From Myxocyprinus asiaticus (taxonomy: Eukaryota; Chordata; Actinopteri; Cypriniformes; Catostomidae), in NCBI RefSeq assembly GCF_019703515.2, contig NC_059382.1:13805001-13869000 (forward strand): a stretch of DNA of 64,000 bases, in the 5' to 3' direction. The position numbers were made by a program, and so were the translations under genes. Each line of letters starts with the position of its first letter. Position 1 is the stretch's first letter. The notes under the pieces are model-generated. The model saw nothing but the letters and a program-made list of their open reading frames with translations, made no database searches and was not told the origin of the DNA. Of the stretch, positions 23,962-34,288 are shown piece after piece.

Positions 23962-25730
23962 TATTATTCCCCTGGCATGACACAGCTGTCTGCTCCTGTG
24001 CTGTTTTTGCTGACAAACAACCATTAGCTTCTGATGTCTAATGTGGCCAGGGACTGATGCTGTGCCACCTGCCTTGACACAAAAGCCTTGTTCAATGATG
24101 ATGAGAACATTTTATAAAAACTAAATAACTCAACAAAATCATAGAGTAGGGAGTCAGCATAAGTGAAAATTTTCTAATGGGGCCAACTGGGGACATCCAT
24201 CTACCAGTCTGTCAAACTTCAAATGGTTCACCAAAGTGGGAGGAACAAAGGACATATAATGAGTTGAGCAATAATCATCCACGGACACAAAGACACATAG
24301 CTGAACACCTACTGATCCATTCTAATGCATGCACATTGTAAATGAGTAAGCGATATTCCACTCTCTAGGTTAACACCTATAGAATTAGGGCAATGTTAGT
24401 GTGAAATTTCCTTTCCTCAGAGCAACAGGCAGAGACTATTTAGCAGAGATGGGCCACTTCTGTTAAAATGAATGAGAGAAATTGGAACGGCCAACGGCCA
24501 ATGGATGTAGAAAAGGAAGTCCCGCTTTACAGGTAAAAGAGCCAATCACCTTTTAGATAGAGACAACGCCTGTCAATCCACACTAGAACATGCATGCGCA
24601 TTAGTTATACAAGCCAGGAGATTTGCATTTTTTTAACATAATCTGAGGTAAAGAAGCACAATTCATGATACCGTTGTTGTCAGATTTTACTGCTTTATAT
24701 CACATATGTTCTTTGATCGTAATCTTGACCAACCATTTTGGAGATTTCGGTCTTTCCTAATTCAAGTAGATAGGAGCTATACTTGTATGCCACTTGTTTA
24801 CATAGAAAAATAGCTGCCCAGCCTTCCCAAGGGCGTTGCAAAGATGGCTGCCAAGTGAACTGACTTGCTAAAAAGACTTTGGCAAAAGGTTGTGCTAATG
24901 ATTGCAGGGTCAAGATCGGTCTAAAATACTAAATGTGTCACTTGCGTGCAGTTTATACAAGACATCCATTACTAAAATGAAACAACAAACATTTCAGCTG
25001 ACAGCAGGCCTAAAACAAATCTATTTGTTAGAAGAAGAAAAAAAGTTAGGGGATGAGACCCACCTATCTGTTTACAATTACCATAGTCTGCTGTACGGTA
25101 AATACAAATTTGTTATCTAACAATTTTTTGCTAAGAATTCATTTAATTCAATACATAAATTTGATTAAAAATGTTATGCTTATAAATTAGCCATAAAGAC
25201 CTGTAAAAAAAAAAAAAAACTGCTATTAAAACTAAGCCTTGTGAAAACTGACCATGGTTTTTCTAAAGTAACACTAACTGTAATGGTATTTTGTTTGATT
25301 CATACTAAATCATCTTATAATGCACTATTAGGACATATTTACATTTTCAGGTATATTTTCTGAGATATTTAAAACTATGGAAGTTATGATTATTGTTTCT
25401 AAACGTGTTTATGTTACTATTTTTTCAATCCTACATTGATGAATCTTTACACTGATGTAGGTTAAACATGGTAATGAGAAGTCATCCATGGTGGATACTA
25501 TGGTTCAACTACTGTATTGCCTTAGGTTACTATGCAAGACTAGAGCCGAGATAAGTAGGCATATTTATAAGAAATAAAACATGCAATGCATCTTAAAACT
25601 GACAAGTGAAGTAATTGACTATTTTTGACCACAAAACAAATCAATATGTTGTATTTATAAATTGCAGTAGAGGTTTAGTAATAGCTGTATTGGAGCAGAG
25701 ACAATTAGATTGACTGAAGTCACCTGTTAC
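23962..25730. other. Intergenic region upstream of XAF1
   Basis: AT-rich with no gene recognised. The stretch 24,440-24,640 (GGAAGTCCCGCTTTACAGGT then AAAAGAGCCAATCACC) looks like an old repeat, but its ends cannot be paired. The XAF1 promoter should lie at the right edge. Confidence 0.4.
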
Positions 25731-25748
25731 GGTTTCGGTTCCACTTTC
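25731..25748 (-). promoter_or_regulatory. ISRE-like element upstream of XAF1
   Basis: GGTTTCGGTTCCACTTTC reverse-complements to GAAAGTGGAACCGAAACC, with GAAA half-sites spaced as in interferon-stimulated response elements (GAAA-N2-GAAA type, the middle site being GAAC). It lies 74-91 bp upstream of the XAF1 start codon, where a proximal promoter would be. XAF1 is known as an interferon-induced gene in mammals. Function here is inferred; no TATA box is obvious. Confidence 0.45.
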
Positions 25749-25821
25749 TGTTCGGAGTAAGTGGGATCCTCTGCTCAACAGAGTCAAGCCAGTCATCTCA
25801 CTTCGCATAGCTGGTGTAACT

Positions 25822-28800
25822 ATGGAGGCACGAGAAGTGGTTTTATGTACCCACTGGTGAGTGTTTTTACGACGCACCTTAATTAATAACTTGCAAAAAT
25901 ACGGAAGACATCTATTGACGCGTCTTTGTAAATGTACATGTAAACAAATGACTGTTCAACGTCACGAGATTACTTCAATATTCATGACACCGTCTGCCAT
26001 AGCAAAAACAATGAACTGAAAACATAACGTATTCTACTTATTTACTCACAAATTATGGTTATATCTTTATTGTGTCTTGCATAAGTAAAAGCGCTGTAAA
26101 CACGTGAACTGAAAGTGAATCTTTGAGAGCCAGGCTTAGGCTACAGGGGTCAGCTTTGGCTTGGCAAAATTGTTCTTTATTTTGAACAGCTCCGAATGTC
26201 TCATTTTTAATTTAAACGATGAGAAGAAGCAAACATTTCCCTTTCTTTGGTCGTTTGCTGTGTCATGGGTTTTTTAACAGCATTGATAAGAAGTGTTTAA
26301 TCTCTGTGACACACCAGTGGCACCAAACGGAATTGCAAAAATAACCTTTTGATTCCAGAAGTAGGTGTGATAGCGCCTTTCGATTTCGGTAATAGCAACT
26401 ATTGGTTTATAGTTGACTCTGCATATAAAGCTGGGATACCAGAAAGAATTTTAACATAGGACCAAAAAAAAAAAAAAAAAAAAAATCATCATTATTTATT
26501 CATCCTCATGTTGTTCCAAACCTGTTTGTCTTTCTTCCTCTTGACAGCCTCAGTTAAGCCAAGTGCATACTACATGATTGCAGACAGCACCTTGTGGCTT
26601 GCAGTCTTGTTTTCAAATGTGTGGGTGCACACACTACAGGACAAATCACAGACAAAGTGTATCAACTACACGACCATTCGTCACGGACTGATGCCCTGTG
26701 TACACCTGGTATTAAAGAATATTCAGGGTTCAATACAAGTTAAGCTCAATCGACAGCATCTGTGTTGATTACCATAAAAAACATTTCCAACTCGTCCCTC
26801 CTTTTCTTTAAAAAAAGCAAAAATCTGGGTTATAGTGTGGCACAATGGATGTGAATATGGGCCAATTTTTGAACATTAAAATACTTTTATAAGTATAGCC
26901 GCAAGACAAAAACAATATGTGTGTTAACATGATTTTAGTGTGATAAAATCACTTACTAACCTATTCTGTGTAAAGTTATAGCCAATTTTACAACTTCGTT
27001 ACCATGACGATGTAATGGGGAAAAAAAATACTGTAAAAGTGATTATTTAAACAACTTTACAGCTCAAATAAAACATGAGTTTTAACAGATTAATTAATGT
27101 TAGTTCTTCCATAAAATTATGAGCTTCACATTTCTGCCTTTAAACCCTCCAAAAATTGGCCACATTCACTTCCATTGTAAGTGCCTCACTGTAACTTTTT
27201 TTATATAATTTTTTTATTTATTTTATTTAAAGAAAAGGAGGGACAAGTCGAAATTAATTTTTGTGGTAATCAACATTATGGCACAAATGCTGCAGATTGA
27301 GCTTAACTTTTACTGAACCTGGAATATTCCTTTAAGATGCGTTTTGGGTGATCTGATCACAAGTGAACAAGCAAGACAAATCACTGTTACTCCTGGTCGT
27401 CTCTTCTGACCACTTGTTTATGCATTTTGAGGGGAGAGTCTCTGATTTCATGAGGACATTCTGTACATAAATCATTACGTTTATGTATTACTGAATTATA
27501 ATTAAGCACAAAAAAATAAAAGAAAAACAAAGCGCTAAAAACCCATGCACAGTTTCTGATTATTATAAGCGAATATGACGTTTAGAGCATATACGTGCTT
27601 CTCATATCTGTGTCCCTGCGTGTTAGTATCAGACACACGGAAGAATTTCGCTATGTTCTTGTGCATGTACGCTTTGAAAACAATTTTGATCGTACTGTTA
27701 TTTCCCTTTAAATCCGCACGTAACTGGCAAAGTTTAAACTTGTTTTATTAGGTGGCGCTCCGCTGTGGTGGCACTACGAGCCCAATGTCTGAATGTGTTT
27801 GAAGTGGACAAATCTTAAAACAGTTTGGATTCTGTTACAGCTGTCTTTAGCATCGTCCCGTTTCAAACAGATTGCCCAAAATGCATCTTAAAATTACGAT
27901 AACGAAATTCATTCACCAAGTCGCGCAGTTTATTCGTGATAACATGTCAAGAAACGTGATTTCCAAAGCTTATTTCCAAAGGAAAAAATAAACAGCTGAA
28001 AATAATAAAGACAGCGGGTAGGGAGATGTGGGTGATGGTTTATTTTATTTTCAAATTATAATTTGTCTCCTACTTCCCAATACCTAGCTCTCCTCTTGCG
28101 CGCTCTCTGTATTTCATTGGCTGTGTCTAATTGTCAGCCTAGTCTCTCGCTCGTCAGGACAGTGCACACACCTGACGACAAGACGTCTAGATATCAAGCT
28201 GGTTTGAAATCTGTCTTGGCGTCTGCAACTTTTCGGGGCTTGCCGCAGAAGTGCGCACACTAAACGACCATTCGTCGTGAGATCTGAGACTTCTTGTCAC
28301 CGACTTAAAACATCAAAGGAGGCGAGCCTGAGTCATGTAGTGTGCAATAGGCTTTACCATTTACTTTCATTGTATGGAAAAAATGATGCAGTGAAATTTA
28401 ATGGTGACTGAGGCTGTCGTTCTGTCATTCTGTCGTTTTCTTGCATGTTCCATGGTAGAAAGTAATACGGGATTGGAATGACATGAGGGTGAGTAAATAA
28501 CAGAATTATCCCTTTAATTTACCTAGTTATTTACCTGCAAGTACAACTAAAAACAGTTTATGTGTAATGGGGTCACAGATTTTCCATTCAGTCTCTGTAA
28601 ACTGTTTTTAATGTTTTCACAGCAATAAAGAAGTGGCGAAGGCCAACTTTGACCTACATGAACCACACTGTAAGAGGTTTCTGTGTCTCTGCCCTGACTG
28701 TGATGAGTCTGTCCCTCGAGATCAGTTAGAGGAGCATAAAGCCCAACAGCATGCACAGGTTACAACTACATTTGTTCTACTTTTTACAGACTTAGACATG

Positions 28801-31800
28801 TGTCCAAAAAATTATGTAATAATTTTCTCCTGAATGTTTTCACCTTATTCATCATAGTAATCTCCTACCTCCTAAAAACCATGTCTGTGGTCTCATTTTC
28901 TTCATGTCTCACAGGTCAAATGTGGGAAGTGCAATAAAAAGATGGAAAGAAGGCAGCTGTTGGACCACGAGGTGAATGCTCAATTTCACACCTACTGTAT
29001 ACAGTATAAAACTTTACACACTTTAAGAAATAAGTTCTCTCTTCTAGGAAAAAACTTGACAGTATTTCAACATTTCATGTCTAAGATTGCTCTGTCTCTG
29101 TTTTTTCACTTCTACGTTTGTTGTCCTGCCACTTTCAGACAGATGAGTGCTCAGAGAGGCCACAGATCTGTGAGTTCTGTCAGCTAGAGCTTCCTCTGAG
29201 CAGTCTAATGGAGCACAGCTTGTCCTGTGGGAGTCGCACAGAGCTCTGCTCTGATTGTGGCCGCTACGTCAAACTGAAAGACCAGCTCCATCACGCTCAG
29301 ATCTGCGGTTCTACCCCTCCAACACTGAAGAGCCCTAGTCCAGAAAAAGATGCATTTGGCACAGATGGTCAGTCACTGATGCAATCAGTTTTAAACATAT
29401 ATAGGTCTTACTAACTTTCTACATACATGTATTTTTGAAAGGTGTCCAGTCTTTATAACAGGACAAAACAAAATTAATTTTAAAGTAGTTTACCCCAAAA
29501 TGAATATTCATTCACTCACCCTCATGTTGTTCCAAACCCATTTTTCTTTCTTCCATAGAACAAAAAAAATTACATATTTAGAAAAATCTACATGTAGGTC
29601 TATTCCATGTGACAGTTATATACACTATAGCTATATTATAAGTCAGGGCTACTCAATTTTGGAAAGCTCAGGGGCCACAAAGCAGGATCTGTGTAGCCTC
29701 GAAGGCCACACTCTTAATTTTTATAGTTTTATATATATATATATATCTTTGTTAAGCTATTCAAACGGGTTTGACAGATTCACGCTGATGATTGACTCTC
29801 AATTAGCTGAGATCACGCAGACTTGATTGACAGACCGCGTGTGAGCACAGCTGTTTCTGTGAATGTGCGCGCAGGCTGACCGCCACTCCCATGAAACATC
29901 AGTTGTGCTCAGATATTCTTTGTTGTTTATTTAGTTTGTTACATCCTTTTATAGTTTATTTCCCTCTCTAACTGTGCTGTGCTTCAGCAATACAGAGAGC
30001 AACTGTAAATTCTCTGGAAAATGCACATTTGCCAGGCTATTAATAAATCTGTTTTTAATGATGAAATTATAATGCGGGCCGCATGCGGCCCGTGAACTGC
30101 GTGTTGAGTAGCACTGTTCTAAGTCTTTTGAAGCCACACAATAGGTTTCTGTAAGGAACAGATCGAAATTTAAGCCAATAATTTACTAATGATGTTATTT
30201 TCCAGTGAATTGTCCACTGCGATCAAATTATTGAGTCAGTAGGTTGAACTGAAAAGCCGAATCATTGAACAAATCATTCTTTTTGTTCTGTTCTTTTACA
30301 ATGAGTAAGGTTGATCCGGATACCGGTACTGAATGATATCATTTACTCACCCTCATGCCATCCCACATGTGTATGACATTTTTTCTTCTGCAGAACACAA
30401 ATTAAGATTTTTATGAGGACATTTCAGCTCTGTAAGTCCATAAAATGCAAGTGAATGGTGACCAGAACTCTGAAGGTCCAAATATCACAAAGGCAGCATA
30501 GAAGTAATCCACGTGACTCCAGTGGTTTAATCAATATCTTCTAAAGTGATCCAATTGGTTTTGGGTGAGAACAAACTAAAATATAACTTTTTTTTTTTTT
30601 TTCACTGTACATCTTGCATTTGCAGTCTCTAGGCACGATCATGATTTCAAGCTTGATTACACATCCTAGTCCTCAACGCATGCGGAGAGCGCTAGATGGC
30701 GCTATAGGAAGTGTAATCAAGCTTGAAATCACGATCACCAAGCAGACTGCTGTCAAAATTTATAGTGAAAAGGGATTGGATCACTTCAGAAGACATTGAT
30801 TAACCTTTTCATGAGTAGGGTCTAAATTCCCCTGCAGAGCCCCCCCACCAGAGTGAGTTATTTCCGCACGTGACTGCACAGCCGGTAGAGGGGGGTAGAG
30901 TGTAGATGAGTATTATTTTTATTATTATTAAGTCAAAACAAATTAAAAAAAAAAGCTGTGAACTATTATCATGGTAATTTGGTAACATGTTTGTTACATA
31001 AAATAAACATATTATGTGCTTGAAAAGACTCTTTGAGTAGCTATTTGTGTGATGAATGACAGTCGCTACTAATGTAAACAAACATGGCAGCACGCTTAAG
31101 GAAGATCGCGTTTGATGTGTTGACTGTGCGTATAAGAGCTGTAAACGTTTTATTGTGGTACTTTTATGATGAATTGGATGTATGTATATTAAATAAACTT
31201 ATTCTGTGCTTCAAAAGACTGTATGAGTAACTGTTTGAGCGAATATAAATTACAGACGCTTGACCAGCGCGGCTCTGGATGTCAGCACGAAAGCCAATTT
31301 GTATCTGGGAGCTTGTAACAAAACTTGCTGTTGCAAAAACACCAAAGTCCTTATAACAAGTCAGTCCACTGTCGGCCATCTTTGGAATGCTCCCGGGAGG
31401 CTATTTCCAGTCATGCCAGTGCAGCTCCTATCTACATTCTGTGGACTGATGAGTCGAATGTGGAACTGTTTGGAAGACAGGGGTCCTGTTACATCTGGCA
31501 TAAATCAAACACAGAATTCCACAAAAAGAACATCATACCTATGGTCAAGTATGGTGGTGGTAGTGTGATAGTGTGGGAATGCTTCGCTGCTTCAGGGCCA
31601 GGGCGACTTGCAATAATTGAGGGAAACATGAATTCTGCTCTCTACCAGATAATCCTAAAGGAGAATGTCCGGTCATCAGTGCTTGAGTTGAAGCTCAAGT
31701 GCAACTGAATTATGCAGCAAGACAATGATCCAAAGCATAGGAGTAAGTCCACCTCTGAATGGCTCAAAAGAAGCAAAAGTAAAGTTTTGGAGTGGCCTAG

Positions 31801-33024
31801 TCAAAGTCCTGACTTGAACCCGATTGAGATGCTGTGGCAGGACTTTAAATGGGCAGTTCATGCTCGAAAACCCTCCAGTGTGGCTTAAGTAAAGCAATTC
31901 TGCAAAGAAGTTTGGGTCAAAATTCCACCACAGCGTTGTGAAAGACTGATATCCAGATATCGGAAGCAATCGATTGCAGTTGTTGCTGCTAAAGGTGGCA
32001 CAACCAGCTATTAAGTTTAACGGGGCAGTTTGTTTTTCACATGGGTGATAGGTGTTGGATAACTTTTTTTGCTTCAATAAAAAAGTTTGAAAACTGTATT
32101 TTGTGTTTACTCAGGTTGCCTTTGTTGTATCTCGTTTGAAGATCAAAAACAATTTAGTATGAGAAAACACAAAAACAGAAGAAATCAGGATGGGTGCAAA
32201 TACTTTTTCACAACACTGTATATTGTAGCCTACATTTATATAACATTATGTATAAATATGCATACTTTGCAAGTTTGTAATTTTGTTTTATTTTAGTTCA
32301 TGGTGCTTTAATATACTTTTTAATAGTTCACTTTCTACCAAATTACACACGTTTGTTGCCCGGCTCTTTGCACAGTGTGACAATAAATGTGTGAAAGAAA
32401 AGGATGCAATTTCTTTTTGCTATTCGTTCTCAAACATAGCAGATGCTGCAGACTCTACTTTGAAAAATATTCAAAATGTATTCAAAAGCTTCAGGCTGAT
32501 TGGCTGTGAAACTGGGGCATGACAGTGAAGCTTTGAGAAAAGTCAAAGGCAGTTGTTAAGTGTGACATCTTCCCTCAGTTTTTAATCTGTAAGTGGTACA
32601 GGCTCACTGACTAGGAGGGCAAGATCAGTGAAAACAGTCACTAAGTGTTACAACCCCACAGATATAGAGTTGTTTTGAGTCTAGTGTGGATCTTAAAAGG
32701 ATAGATTATCAGTGAACAACAACTCAAATTTCGATCTGTTACTCCCACAAAGCTATGATGTAACATGAATATTGGAATATAGAGATTGCTGTAAAGATAT
32801 CTGAAAATATTTTTCTTTTTTGTTCCACAGACAAAAAGAGTGAACAATTGCAGAATTTTCATCTTGGGGTAAACTATTCCTTGAATGCTAATTGTAAAAT
32901 ACTGATCTATTATATCTACTATCTCTAGAGGATTCCATCAAGCAGTGTTGGAAATGTTTGAAATACATTCCTACTGATGGTCTGGATGAGCATGTGGTAA
33001 ATAAAGGTTTAAGTTAAACAAAAA

Positions 33025-33063
<39 letters not shown>

Positions 33064-33555
33064 ATGTAACTATTAAAATCTTTCATAACACCTCAAAATA
33101 TTGTTTTATTACTTTTTAACTAGCTGGCTTGCAAGCACTCCCCACAATATGTAAGAAACAAGGATGTTGACGATGAAGACCCCAGCCCTGGACAAGTCAG
33201 TGCTGCAGGCAATGCAGATTTCTCCTTTTCAGCACTTCAGAAGGCGAAGAGAGACAGAAACATTGAGAGGGACCTAGATAGGATAAGCACTTGTCCACTT
33301 TGTCATCTGGCACTTCCTATAAAGACGCTTGAATGGCATGAGGTACTAGTCACTGTTCACTACATGATTTAGTGATCAACAGTACTTTTGCTCTTTACAT
33401 TGGTTGAGGTGCCAGCGACACAGTGATCTCCCCAAATACTACATTGAAAGAAATTAATGATGTACATTTAGGCCTCTATAGTTAACCATTGTTTTGTTTT
33501 TGTGTTTTTGAAGAAAAAATGTGAGCTACATAAACATCTGGGCCTGCCACAATGA
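25822..33555 (+). CDS. xaf1: XIAP-associated factor 1 (zinc-finger protein)
   Basis: Seven coding exons: 25,822-25,856; 28,623-28,758; 28,915-28,971; 29,139-29,367; 32,929-32,996; 33,124-33,342; 33,514-33,555. All introns are GT...AG and every phase agrees, giving 261 residues (human XAF1 is about 300). The protein is a chain of TRAF-type zinc modules. Finger 1 is C9-x2-C12...H24-x3-C28 and is completed only by joining exons 1 and 2. Others follow at about 33-54, 60-80 and 87-125. Two C-terminal C-x2-C...H-x3-C units are each completed across a splice junction (EHV|LAC and WHE|KKC). GSRTELC in exon 4 is an XAF1 signature. The start has A at -3 and G at +4. XAF1 binds XIAP, relieves its inhibition of caspases and promotes apoptosis in interferon responses (known from mammals). 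Introns 1 and 4 are swollen by transposons. Confidence 0.9.
26554..28356. mobile_element. TIR element nested in MITE (XAF1 intron 1)
   Basis: The left end TTAAGCCAAGTGCATACTAC then ATGA pairs with the reverse complement of the right end, TAAAGCCTATTGCACACTAC then ATGA. It has a further subterminal pair: ACTACACGACCATTCGTC at 26,667 and a similar ACTAAACGACCATTCGTC at 28,259. No transposase frame is recognised. It carries a third element inside. The family is not assigned; TTAA/TTTA at the borders would suit a TTAA-targeting element, but this is weak. Confidence 0.55.
26712..27335. mobile_element. Palindromic MITE (type C), innermost insertion
   Basis: The left end AAAGAATATTCAGGGTTC pairs with the right end GAACCTGGAATATTCCTTT. 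Inside, GTTAAGCTCAAT pairs with ATTGAGCTTAAC, GTTGATTACCA with TGGTAATCAAC, and CGTCCCTCCTTTT with AAAAGGAGGGACA. It is about 620 bp and non-coding, with a centre near 27,020. It is the third layer in a nest inside XAF1 intron 1. Confidence 0.7.
29486..29575. mobile_element. Type A MITE fragment (XAF1 intron 4)
   Basis: AGTTTACCCCAAAATGAATA, CTCACCCTCATGTTGTTCCA and TTTCTTTCTTCCATAGAAC follow the order of the type A left arm. The right arm is absent. Confidence 0.5.
29644..30116. mobile_element. Short hAT MITE (XAF1 intron 4)
   Basis: The ends CAGGGCTACTCAA and (reverse complement of the right end) CAGTGCTACTCAA match at 12 of 13 bases. Flanking 8-mers TTATAAGT and TTCTAAGT match at 7 of 8. 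Subterminal GGCCACAAAG/GCGGGCCGCATGCGGCCCGT segments are typical of this widespread vertebrate hAT family. 473 bp, no coding capacity. Confidence 0.75.
30338..30800. mobile_element. Type B MITE, right arm truncated (XAF1 intron 4)
   Basis: It begins ATTTACTCACCCTCATGCCA and pairs around a centre near 30,685: TTTCAAGCTTGATTACA with TGTAATCAAGCTTGAAA, and CACGATCATGA with TCACGATCA. The right arm stops at CACTTCAGAAGACATTG, so the outer third is missing. Confidence 0.65.
31270..32220 (+). mobile_element. Decayed Tc1-like transposon (XAF1 intron 4)
   Basis: It carries a broken transposase gene and a right end of GGGTGCAAATACTTTTTCAC then AACACTGTA, the usual terminal sequence of fish Tc1 elements. 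The left terminal repeat is not found, and the left border near 31,270 is approximate. It lies in the same orientation as XAF1 within a 3.56-kb intron. Confidence 0.75.
31325..32014 (+). pseudogene. Tc1 transposase remnant
   Basis: One reading frame from about 31,325 preserves the catalytic half: [11 protein letters not shown] (first Asp), [20 protein letters not shown] (second Asp), [11 protein letters not shown] (Glu, third carboxylate). Two in-frame stops interrupt it, one just before the QQDND motif and one after RKPSSVA, with a final stop at 32,014. The N-terminal paired-type DNA-binding domain is missing. All three DDE residues survive, but the gene cannot make an intact enzyme. Confidence 0.8.
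32690..32888. mobile_element. Degraded type A-like MITE (XAF1 intron 4)
   Basis: It ends GCAGAATTTTCATCTTGGGG then TAAACTATTCC, a decayed form of the common MITE end, with AAAGGATAGATTATCAGTGA opposite. It is old and poorly conserved. Confidence 0.35.
33027..33060. repeat. (TA)n microsatellite
   Basis: A pure TA tract in XAF1 intron 5, between exons 5 and 6. Confidence 0.9.
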
Positions 33556-33656
33556 TGACTGGTGCAAGCAACGTGTCTACATGTGCAAGTACGCAAAGAA
33601 TATTTTATGCAATAATGTAACTTTCTTATGCGATCAAAACCATATACATATTTGCC

Positions 33657-33662
33657 AATAAA
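33657..33662 (+). terminator. Candidate XAF1 polyadenylation signal
   Basis: The first AATAAA after the XAF1 stop codon, 102 bp downstream, followed by T-rich sequence. This would give a very short 3' UTR; later signals near 34,075 are also possible. Confidence 0.4.
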
Positions 33663-34288
33663 TAGTTTTTCATGATTTTACAGGGTTGCTGGTAACAACA
33701 CTGGTAACAAAAGCAAACCAAAAATAATGGGATGACATCATCACAAACTATTATTTAAACATAGAATATTAAAAAGTATAGAATCTAATTAAAATTAAAG
33801 TTTACATAGTTTCCAGTTAATATGTATTTTCTAATTTTATATTTGATAAATTGCAACCAGAAGTGACCTATTGGGTCCAGTGTGAAATACTACAGATTCT
33901 TTTAAATATTGAGTTACACAGCATGCTTTACTATCAAACTTACTACAGTGAATATTTACCAGTTTTTTCATGATTTCATTCATTTTTGAGGTTGTCATCA
34001 AGCGATACTTTTTAAGTGTTCTCTGCATGTTAAATCTGGACAAATGTCAGTTGTGATTTCACTGTACAGCAAAAATAAATAAATAAAAGATACAAATGTT
34101 TGTTTGTAATCCATAATAGTTTGTAGATGTTTTCTTTCTCTCTCTGCCACTATCACATATCTTTGTATGAAATATATTCAGAGGATCCAGCAGAGCTCTC
34201 TCAGATGAGAAGTAAAAATAAGGAAGGGAATGGCTGAGAAGACTGAGGACTACTAGGTGGCAGAATTTTACTTACCATTTTTATTCAT

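Larger units (their letters stand above)
26480..28518. mobile_element. Type A MITE split by an insertion (XAF1 intron 1)
   Basis: The left part (26,480-26,553) has CATCCTCATGTTGTTCCAAA and ends GACAGCCTCAG. The right part (28,357-28,518) has GTGACTGAGGCTGTC, GGAATGACATGAGGGTGAGT and ends CAGAATTATCCCTTTAA. These are the two arms of one type A fold-back element, now separated by 1.8 kb of another transposon. The palindrome has lost some central bases at the break. Confidence 0.65.

Noticed and set aside
31260..31568. Plus-strand frame of 102 residues overlapping the Tc1 relic
   Set aside because: It is the wrong frame; the frame from 31,325 carries the transposase motifs.
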